A stretch of 19,149 nucleotides of DNA. Source: JBEKHI01 sp050012355 (GTDB lineage: Bacteria; Actinomycetota; Actinomycetes; Streptosporangiales; Streptosporangiaceae). Positions 14,347 to 19,149 of the stretch are shown piece after piece (the stretch's first letter is position 1; the number at the start of each line of letters is the position of its first letter). The notes beneath the pieces are model-generated. The model was not told where the DNA came from. It saw only the letters and a list, made by a program, of their open reading frames with translations, and made no database searches. The stretch lies in NCBI GenBank assembly GCA_050012355.1, contig JBEKHI010000126.1:1-19149 (forward strand), written 5' to 3'. The position numbers were made by a program, and so were the translations under genes.

Positions 14347-15082
14347 TCAAACGGTCGAGGGATACCAGCGGTTCATGGAACGGTACGAGATCGACGCCGC
14401 AGTCTTGTCGATGGGCGGCGCGCTGGAGGCTAGCAGCGCGGGCGCCGCCCGGACCGGCAACGAGGAACTGGCGGAACTCGTGCGCGCCGAACCGGACCGT
14501 TTCGGCGCGCTGGCGATCGTGCCGTTCACCGCGGCCGGCCCCGACGCCGCCGCCGCGGAGATCGAGTACGCGCTCGATACCCTCGGGCTCGACGGCGTGG
14601 CTCTTTTCTCCAACCATGCCGGGAGCTACCTCGGTGATCCGGCCTGGGATGTCGTCTTCGCCGAGCTCGACCGCCGCGGCGCGTACGCGTTCGCGCATCT
14701 CGGCGGCGCCAGCCCGTTCCTCGCCCACCGGATCGCGTCCCTGGAGGACCGAGAACCCCAGAAGGCCGCCTTGGCGCCGGCCGGAGCGCTGGAGTACCTG
14801 CGCCGCCAGTACTACGGCACCGGGCTGTCGAACAATCTGGCCGCCCTCGCGTCGACGCTCGCGGTGACGACGCTGGACCGGATCGTGTTCGGCTCGGACT
14901 GGCCCTACCTCGCGCTGCCGCCCGGCACCGACCCGAGCGAGGATTTCGATCGGCTGGACCCGGCCGACCGGGCGAAGATCGACGGAGGGAACGTCGGTGC
15001 CCTAGTGCCGCGGCTGGCCGGTGCCGGATCAGGCCAGCCGGTTGTTGTGGACTCGCAGCGCCACGGCGGCTGCCTCCAGTAG
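14318..15082 (+). CDS. Truncated and internally deleted amidohydrolase (ACMSD/6-methylsalicylate decarboxylase-like)
   Basis: Recognisable parts of the amidohydrolase-2 family are present in order: the helix-strand MERYEIDAAVLSM (20-32), NEELAELVRAEPDRFGALAIVP (48-69), ALDTLGLDGVALFSNHAGSYLGDPAWDVVFAELDRRG (85-121), AHLGGASPFLAHRI (126-139) and RIVFGSDWPY (188-197, metal Asp194). Two parts are missing. The N-terminal metal motif HxH is lost, because similarity begins only near 14350. Between GAYAF and AHLGG (near 14687-14696) about 50 residues with the next metal histidine are absent, in frame. An active decarboxylase or hydrolase is therefore unlikely. The GTG start at 14318 has no good support. 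The C-terminus runs 54 bp into the convergent reductase gene. Probably a pseudogene with a surviving frame. Confidence 0.6.
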   Translation: MLETLSPRPPQTVEGYQRFMERYEIDAAVLSMGGALEASSAGAARTGNEELAELVRAEPDRFGALAIVPFTAAGPDAAAAEIEYALDTLGLDGVALFSNHAGSYLGDPAWDVVFAELDRRGAYAFAHLGGASPFLAHRIASLEDREPQKAALAPAGALEYLRRQYYGTGLSNNLAALASTLAVTTLDRIVFGSDWPYLALPPGTDPSEDFDRLDPADRAKIDGGNVGALVPRLAGAGSGQPVVVDSQRHGGCLQ

Positions 15083-15957
15083 CGGCGTCCGCACGCCGCC
15101 TCGCTGGCCGCGCTCGAGTAGGTCGCCCAGGATGGTGTCCACCTCGACTGGCCTGCCCTGCCGCAGGTCGCGGTACATTGACGAGTCGAACGCCGATCCC
15201 GGCGCGGTCAGTTTGGCCTCAATCTGCTTCTGCTCGCTGTCCGGGATGGTGTAGCCGCTGGCGGCGGCTATCAGGCCCGCCTCTTCGACGATCGCCCGCG
15301 CGATCGCGTCTCCGCCCGCGGCCGCGATCTCGCCGGCCGTCCCGCCGAGCAGGCACGTCGCCGCGCCTACCGAGGCGATGAATGCCCACTTGGACCACAT
15401 GCCGGCGAGGATGTCATCGCTGATGGCGACCTGGAAGCCCGCGCCATCCAGCAGCTCCCTGGTCCGTTCCACGGCAGGCGTCCGCTGCCGGTCCTGGGCG
15501 CCGATCGTGAGACTAGCGTCGGGGCTGAGCACGGTGACGTTCCCGTTGCTGTCGAGCTGGGTGGCGAGCAGGGCGACGCCGCCGAGCACCCGCGCGGAGC
15601 CGAACGCGGCGTTCAGCATGTCCATATGGCGCATGCCGTTCAGCACCGGGACAATCGTGGTGTCAGGCCCGACCGCGGGCGCTATCTCTCCGATGGCGGC
15701 GTCGAGGCCAGCGGCCTTCACGGTGACCAGGACCGTGCTCGCCGTGAACGCCCCGGCGGCGAGCTCGGCGGGCGTGACAACCCTCGGCTTGATGACCTCG
15801 GTGCTGCCGGAGCTGACCAGGCGCAGGCCATGCTCACGGAGGTCCGCCGCCCGTCGTTCAAGCACCAGGAACGTCACGTCGCGGCCGGCCTGGGCCAGTC
15901 GTCCGCCGAAGTACCCGCCGGTTGCCCCGGCGCCGACGATCAGGATGCTCGTGTCAT
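15029..15957 (-). CDS. Ketopantoate reductase (PanE/ApbA) family protein with start codon out of frame
   Basis: An NADPH-dependent 2-oxo-acid reductase. The Rossmann start SILIVGAGATGGYFGGRLAQ is encoded at 15949-15890, in frame with the rest. The conserved WSKWAFIAS lysine (equivalent to E. coli Lys176) and the GRPVEVD glutamate (equivalent to Glu256) are present, and total length is about 308 residues as expected. However, no ATG, GTG or TTG exists in this frame between the upstream stop and the Rossmann motif. The only good ATG, at 15957 with GAGGAAA just before it, is one base out of frame and would stop after five codons. A one-base loss near 15950-15955, or a sequencing error, explains this. 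Starting at the internal GTG 15877 would remove the NADPH-binding loop. It is divergent from the HxlR gene. A pathway role in pantothenate synthesis is uncertain; many paralogues act on other oxo-acids. Confidence 0.75.
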
Positions 15958-15988
15958 TTTCCTCGCCTTCGGATACCCGCCTCGGCTG

Positions 15989-16005
15989 ACTTGCTTTTCA
16001 AAAGC
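15989..16005. promoter_or_regulatory. HxlR operator candidate, distal box (contains predicted -35)
   Basis: ACTTGC at 15989-15994 repeats the left half-site of the box at 16021. The overlapping GCTTTT-C-AAAAGC (15993-16005) is a perfect palindrome. The hexamer TTTTCA (15995-16000), 17 bp before TACACT, could serve as -35. Confidence 0.4.
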
Positions 16006-16017
16006 CATCGTAAGATG

Positions 16018-16023
16018 TACACT
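16018..16023 (+). promoter_or_regulatory. Predicted -10 element of the HxlR gene (leaderless start)
   Basis: TACACT lies exactly 6 nt before the ATG at 16030, with TTTTCA 17 bp upstream. A second hexamer, TAAGAT (16011-16016), is an alternative that would give a leader of about 7 nt. Confidence 0.45.
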
Positions 16024-16037
16024 TGCAATATGCAAGT
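16021..16037. promoter_or_regulatory. HxlR operator candidate, proximal box overlapping the start codon
   Basis: ACTTGCA-ATA-TGCAAGT is a perfect 7-bp inverted repeat whose centre includes the A of the ATG start. It shares ACTTGC with the distal box 32 bp upstream. Its location fits autorepression and control of the divergent reductase. Confidence 0.6.
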
Positions 16038-16590
16038 CAGATCAGAGGCCGCCACGAAGACTGGAAGCATCAGCCACGCGGCGCGCGCGTGCCCGATCGG
16101 CCGGGCGGGAGACCTGCTCGGCGACCGCTGGACACTGCTGATCCTGCGCGACGCCAACAGCGGCATCACCCGGTTCGACGAGTTCCGGTCGAACCTTGGC
16201 ATCGCCGACAACATCCTCTCCGCGCGGCTGCGTTACCTGGTCGAGGCGGGTCTGCTGGTGAAGGTCCCGTACCGGGACGGCAACCGCACCCGGCAGGAGT
16301 ACCGGCTGACGCAGGCGGGCGCGGACTTCATACCGGTGCTGCGCGCGCTGGCCGAGTGGGGCACTCGCTACACCGAGCCGGCGATGCCGGCTGAGCCCAT
16401 GCGGATGCTGCACGCGGGCTGCGGCGGGGAAGTCAACGTGGCCGGCGTCTGCGGCACCTGCGGCCAGGAAGTTCCCCGGGCCGACGAAGAATGGCTCCGT
16501 CCCTGGCGCTCCGCCGACCCGACCCCCGTAGCGATGGTTGTCGCGCCTGAGCCGTCGCCAGAATTACCCTTGTGGGATGACTTCGGATGA
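16030..16590 (+). CDS. HxlR-family winged-helix transcriptional regulator with C-terminal zinc-ribbon-like tail
   Basis: A 186-residue regulator. The HxlR core ACPIGRAGDLLGDRWTLLIL (20-39) with conserved Cys21 is followed by the recognition region FDEFRSNLGIADNILSARLRYLVEAGLL and the wing YRDGNRTRQEYRLTQAGADF. HxlR proteins usually end about 110-120 residues in; here a tail adds LHAGCGG...CGTCGQEVPRADEEW, with His128, Cys131, Cys141 and Cys144 arranged like a small zinc ribbon. Such tails occur in some actinobacterial HxlR proteins. The ATG at 16030 lies inside a palindromic operator and 6 nt after a -10-like hexamer. It overlaps the start of the next gene by 14 bp, so the two are linked. Family members often sense aldehydes or reactive catabolites. 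Confidence 0.92.
   Translation: MQVRSEAATKTGSISHAARACPIGRAGDLLGDRWTLLILRDANSGITRFDEFRSNLGIADNILSARLRYLVEAGLLVKVPYRDGNRTRQEYRLTQAGADFIPVLRALAEWGTRYTEPAMPAEPMRMLHAGCGGEVNVAGVCGTCGQEVPRADEEWLRPWRSADPTPVAMVVAPEPSPELPLWDDFG
16565..16570 (+). promoter_or_regulatory. Predicted internal -10 element for the dehydrogenase gene
   Basis: TACCCT, inside the 3' end of the HxlR gene, ends exactly 6 nt before the dehydrogenase ATG at 16577. No good ribosome site is present (only GTGGG touching the ATG). Confidence 0.35.
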
Positions 16591-17470
16591 AACGCGTATC
16601 GGCTGGATCGGCACCGGCGTAATGGGCACGTCGATGTGCGGGCACCTGCTGTCTGGTGGATATTCCGTTACCGTCTACTCCCGGACCCGTGATCGCTCCC
16701 AGCCGCTGGTCGAGCGCGGCGCTACCTGGGCGGACTCACCCGCGGCGGTAGCGGCCAACTCCGATGTCGTGTTCACGATGGTCGGCTACCCGTCTGACGT
16801 CCGCGAGGTGACGACCGGCATCCTGTCGAAAGCCCGCGCTGGCACCGTGATGGTCGACATGACGACCAGCGAGCCATCGCTGGCCCAGGAGATCTACGCC
16901 GCGGCCAAGGAAAAAGGCATCGACAGCGTCGACGCCCCCGTTTCCGGAGGTGACATCGGCGCGCGCAATGCCGCGCTCTCGATCATGGTCGGCGGTGACG
17001 CCGCGGCGGTGGAACGCGTCCGCCCGCTGCTGGAACTACTGGGCAAGACCATCGTCCACCAGGGCCCGGCCGGCGCGGGCCAGCACACGAAAATGGTCAA
17101 CCAGACCCTGATCGCCACGAACATGATCGGCGTCTGCGAGGCGCTGCTGTACGCCCACCAGGCGGGGCTCGATCCGAAGACCGTGCTGGAGTCGGTCAGC
17201 GGTGGCGCGGCGGGCTCCTGGTCCCTCGCCAATCTCGCCCCGCGCATGCTCAACGGCGACTACGCGCCCGGTTTCATGGTCGAGCATTTCCTCAAGGACA
17301 TGGAGATCACCCTGGCCGAGGCCCGCCGAATGAACCTCAGCCTGCCCGGCCTCGCACTGGCCCACGAGCTATACCTAGCCCTCCGCGCCCAGGGCGGCGG
17401 CCGAGACGGTACCCAGTCGCTGATCCGCGCCCTCGCGGGCCTTTCCAACGTCGACCTTCAGCATTGGTGA
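16577..17470 (+). CDS. 3-hydroxyisobutyrate dehydrogenase-like NAD(P)-dependent oxidoreductase
   Basis: A 297-residue beta-hydroxyacid dehydrogenase. The dinucleotide motif is IGWIGTGVMGTSM (8-20), the substrate-binding motif is SVDAPVSGGDIGARNAALSI (117-136), and the catalytic block is GPAGAGQHTKMVNQTLIA (163-180), with catalytic Lys172 present. It would oxidise a 3-hydroxy acid to the semialdehyde, or reduce the semialdehyde (tartronate-semialdehyde and glyoxylate reductases share the fold). The ATG 16577 overlaps the HxlR stop by 14 bp; an internal promoter hexamer is possible. Length and motifs are intact, in contrast with its damaged neighbours. The natural substrate cannot be told from sequence. 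Confidence 0.92.
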   Translation: MTSDETRIGWIGTGVMGTSMCGHLLSGGYSVTVYSRTRDRSQPLVERGATWADSPAAVAANSDVVFTMVGYPSDVREVTTGILSKARAGTVMVDMTTSEPSLAQEIYAAAKEKGIDSVDAPVSGGDIGARNAALSIMVGGDAAAVERVRPLLELLGKTIVHQGPAGAGQHTKMVNQTLIATNMIGVCEALLYAHQAGLDPKTVLESVSGGAAGSWSLANLAPRMLNGDYAPGFMVEHFLKDMEITLAEARRMNLSLPGLALAHELYLALRAQGGGRDGTQSLIRALAGLSNVDLQHW

Positions 17471-17494
17471 ACTCGATGCCAGACCGCTCATCTG

Positions 17495-17500
17495 TAGCAT
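17495..17500 (+). promoter_or_regulatory. Predicted -10 element of the FAH-family gene (leaderless start)
   Basis: TAGCAT lies 7 nt before the ATG at 17508 and no ribosome binding site is visible. Confidence 0.35.
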
Positions 17501-17507
17501 CTCGACC

Positions 17508-17972
17508 ATGAGCTTTGGACTGGGCACCTTCGCCGTGGACGGAGCGGATCCCTTTCCCGGCCTGGTGACCGGCGACCGGGTCACGGACCTGCGCCCGCAC
17601 TTCGGCGAGCAGGCGACCGTGCTCGCACTGCTCCAGGACTGGGACCGGTCGCTGGCGCGCCTTTCCGCACTGACCTCCGAGGGTGTCCCGCTAGGCGGCC
17701 TGGAGATCCTGCCGCCGATCAACCCGCCCGGGGCATTCCTGCTCGCTAGCGCCAACTACCGCATGCACATCACCGACCTGCGCCCCGGCGACATCATCGC
17801 CACCGGTTCCCCGGCTGGCAACGCCGCCGAACACGGTGGCCGGTTCCTCCGCCCCGGCGACGTGCTGGAAGCCGCGATCGAGGGCCTGGGCAGGCAGCGC
17901 AACCGGTGCGTCGCGGCGACGGTATCTCCCCAGGGGCCGGACTTCGGGCCGGCCTTCAAACCCCGCGATTGA
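17508..17972 (+). CDS. Fumarylacetoacetate hydrolase-family protein lacking its central catalytic region
   Basis: Full-length relatives have about 260-290 residues and cleave C-C bonds in ring-opened aromatics or hydrate oxo-dienoates; this frame has 154. The N-terminal accessory part ends in the family's AxNYxxH element (ASANYRMH, 80-87). It jumps directly to the C-terminal strand LRPGDIIATGSPAG (91-104) and LRPGDVLEAAIEGLGRQRN (114-132). The missing middle, normally some 120-150 residues, carries the metal-binding Glu, Glu and Asp ligands, so the product should be inactive. The join is near 17764-17775 and in frame. It is preceded by a leaderless-type promoter hexamer and followed after 10 bp by the monooxygenase gene. 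Best read as a recent deletion remnant of an aromatic-degradation operon. Confidence 0.75.
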   Translation: MSFGLGTFAVDGADPFPGLVTGDRVTDLRPHFGEQATVLALLQDWDRSLARLSALTSEGVPLGGLEILPPINPPGAFLLASANYRMHITDLRPGDIIATGSPAGNAAEHGGRFLRPGDVLEAAIEGLGRQRNRCVAATVSPQGPDFGPAFKPRD

Positions 17973-17982
17973 GGACGGCACG

Positions 17983-18279
17983 ATGGCATACGTCGTAACG
18001 GCGATCTGGACGGCCAGGGATGGCGAAGAGAAAGCGGTGGCGGACGCGATCCGCCAGCTCATCGAGCCGTCGCGAGCCGAGCCAGGAAACATCGTCTACC
18101 AAGCCCACCGCGACCCCGAGGACCCGCGCGTCTTCTTCCTCTACGAGGTGTACCAGGACGCGGAGGCCTACCGGGCACATGGTGCCTCACCGCACTTCCA
18201 GGAGCACGGCGTCCGCGACGGCATCCCGCGGCTGGAAAGCCGCACCCGTGCCTTTTACGAAACCTGGGAAGGCGAGTAG
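17983..18279 (+). CDS. Antibiotic biosynthesis monooxygenase (ABM) domain protein
   Basis: A 98-residue single-domain protein of the dimeric alpha-beta barrel fold. It begins MAYVVTAIWTARDGEEKAVA and contains SRAEPGNIVYQAHRDPEDPR and FFLYEVYQDAEAYRAHGASPHF, which match the ABM pattern (GxxxY, the FxxxExYxDxxAxxxH block). By family it oxidises quinol-like or aromatic compounds without cofactor, or acts as a quinol-damage enzyme like YgiN. The ATG at 17983 has GAGGA about 7 nt upstream and starts 10 bp after the FAH stop; a longer in-frame start at 17836 would overlap that gene and has no family similarity. It looks intact and is probably co-transcribed with its neighbours. Confidence 0.9.
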   Translation: MAYVVTAIWTARDGEEKAVADAIRQLIEPSRAEPGNIVYQAHRDPEDPRVFFLYEVYQDAEAYRAHGASPHFQEHGVRDGIPRLESRTRAFYETWEGE

Positions 18280-18281
18280 AC

Positions 18282-18805
18282 GTGGGGATCGACCGAATCG
18301 AACGACTAGTTTTCGGCGTTATGGATCTCAAAGAAAGTATTCGTTTTACCGCTGGAATGAAGAGCTGACCGCCTACGGCCGCGCGCGCCCGATCCGGGTC
18401 TGCCACCTGGCGATGGACATCCCCAAGGAAGGCCGGGAGAAAGCCACTGAGTTCTACGTCCAGCGGCTCAGCTTCCGCCCCGTCGACATCGTGATGAAGC
18501 TGGGCAGCTTCCTGCAGGCCGAGGGTGACTGGGACCAGCACAACTTCCTGATGATGCACCGCTCCGACTGCTACGGGATCAACCACGGCCGGGTTGAGTA
18601 CGTGTGCGACATGACCCGGATCGACGAGTCGTACCCGACGCCGCGTATCTGGGAAGAGACCCCGCCGCACCACATCTGGCTGCTGCGGCCGCCGAAGGCG
18701 AGCGACGAGCCCCGGATGGACGACGTGCCCGTGACCGGCCTGTCGAAATCAGGTGGCCTCAGTTCGACATCCGGCCCGGCCGCTGGAAACGCCATTAGGC
18801 CATAA
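18282..18805 (+). pseudogene. Broken VOC-family (extradiol dioxygenase/glyoxalase-like) gene with two internal losses
   Basis: A GTG at 18282, two bases after the ABM stop and behind GAAGGCGAG, begins a VOC first strand (VGIDRIERLVFGVMDLKESI). The frame stops 29 codons in. Similarity resumes in the +2 frame from about 18347 with the second VOC domain (RWNEELTAYGRARPIRVCHL and onwards, RLSFRPVDIVMKLGSFLQAE). The first domain is thus lost with a frame break near 18342-18350. Inside the second domain, HRSDCYGINH runs directly into GRVEYVCDMTRIDE near 18584-18592. Relatives have roughly 40-50 residues there, so this is a second, in-frame loss. Metal ligands may remain in part (for example CHL and VEY-type Glu). 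The last 20 or so residues are unfamiliar. The intact ancestor was probably a two-domain ring-cleavage-type protein. Confidence 0.65.
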
Positions 18806-18920
18806 CGTCGCGGCTGAATCTACCGAATCGCCATCATTCTCTAACGTAGCGTGAGCCTAAAACTTACCTGAGCCTTACAGTGGTTCGTGATCTTCCCGAG
18901 ACCTGGCGGCCCGCGTCACT

Positions 18921-19149
18921 CTAGGGGTCAAGGTGCGATAGGAGGACTTGGGTGACATCGGCAAGATCAGCACACACCTGATGCGCGTCGGCCTTGGCGG
19001 AATCCGTGTGCGGCAGATCGCGGTCGATGAGGATCGTGGTCAAGCCGAGCCGCCGCGCCCCCCGGAGTTCGCGATCGCGGCCGTCACCGACGAAAACGGC
19101 GGCTCCAGGGTGCGTCCCGAGGGTGTCCAGCGCGGCCCGGTAGATGCGC
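18921..19149 (-). CDS. HAD-superfamily hydrolase, C-terminal part (5' end outside window)
   Basis: A minus-strand frame open to the window edge and ending in TAG at 18921. The visible 75 residues contain the HAD motif IV region AAVFVGDGRDRELRGARRLG, followed by LTTILIDRDL, the usual strand after the cap-less core. The pattern GDGxxxExxGAxxxGxxT is typical of HAD-IA phosphatases such as phosphoglycolate phosphatase-like enzymes. The nucleophile motif lies outside. It converges on the broken VOC gene; the 115 bp between them show no recognisable element. Confidence 0.8.
   Translation of the reverse strand, partial: RIYRAALDTLGTHPGAAVFVGDGRDRELRGARRLGLTTILIDRDLPHTDSAKADAHQVCADLADVTQVLLSHLDP

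Noticed and set aside
15875..15877. GTG 15877 as the true start of the ketopantoate-reductase gene
   Set aside because: It would delete the intact GAGATGG dinucleotide-binding loop encoded just upstream in the same frame.
18604..18798. Alternative frame ending in a WPQFDIRPGRWKRH-like tail
   Set aside because: The tail looks protein-like and might mark another frameshift at the end of the VOC gene, but I do not recognise a family and the upstream part of this frame is antisense-like noise.
18840..18880. Near-tandem TGAGCCT copies in the gap before the HAD gene
   Set aside because: Only two short copies without symmetry or promoter context; could be chance.
1..19149. Insertion sequence, integrase or attachment site explaining the broken genes
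   Set aside because: No transposase or integrase fragment, target-site duplication or tRNA gene was found anywhere in the window.

Overview
The window is a piece of a high-GC actinobacterial chromosome (order not resolvable by eye; a soil Streptosporangiales/Pseudonocardiales/Streptomycetales-type lineage would fit). The signs are strong G/C bias at third codon positions, frequent GTG starts, a large AfsR/LuxR-like ATPase-TPR regulator, a DrrAB exporter and many genes that look leaderless. No rRNA, tRNA, CRISPR array, transposase or phage gene is visible.

Left part (1-8352). The C-terminal part of a large transcriptional regulator runs into the window and converges, with a 30-bp overlap, on a drrA-drrB-like ABC exporter operon on the minus strand. 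A repeat-rich gap of about 550 bp follows. Then come a class I fructose-bisphosphate aldolase, an APH(6)-like antibiotic kinase, a zinc-free MDR oxidoreductase with its divergent MarR repressor (two matching palindromic operators between them), and a secreted type-B carboxylesterase that has lost the segment carrying its catalytic serine.

Middle part (8353-13256, minus strand). This is a tight five-gene operon read from right to left: GNAT acetyltransferase, enoyl-CoA hydratase, CaiC-like acyl-CoA ligase, hotdog thioesterase and YtcJ-type amidohydrolase. Four of its genes overlap or nearly touch. The set suggests uptake of a carboxylic or amide compound, CoA activation, hydration and release. 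Divergent from it lies a type-1 periplasmic-binding-fold protein without a signal peptide, possibly a cytoplasmic ligand sensor.

Right part (14227-19149). This region looks like a decaying catabolic island. It holds a LysR C-terminal scrap, an amidohydrolase lacking its N-terminus and middle, a ketopantoate-reductase-like gene whose only good ATG is one base out of frame, an HxlR regulator with a 3-hydroxyisobutyrate-dehydrogenase-like partner, a fumarylacetoacetate-hydrolase gene missing its middle, an ABM-type monooxygenase, a VOC (extradiol dioxygenase-like) gene with two internal losses, and the end of a HAD hydrolase.

Three patterns stand out. First, several enzymes show clean, mostly in-frame loss of their central part while their ends remain recognisable. 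Second, a TAnnnT-like hexamer lies 6-7 nt before the start codon of at least seven genes, which predicts leaderless transcripts. Third, several unexplained palindromes and one dispersed hairpin repeat occupy the non-coding gaps.
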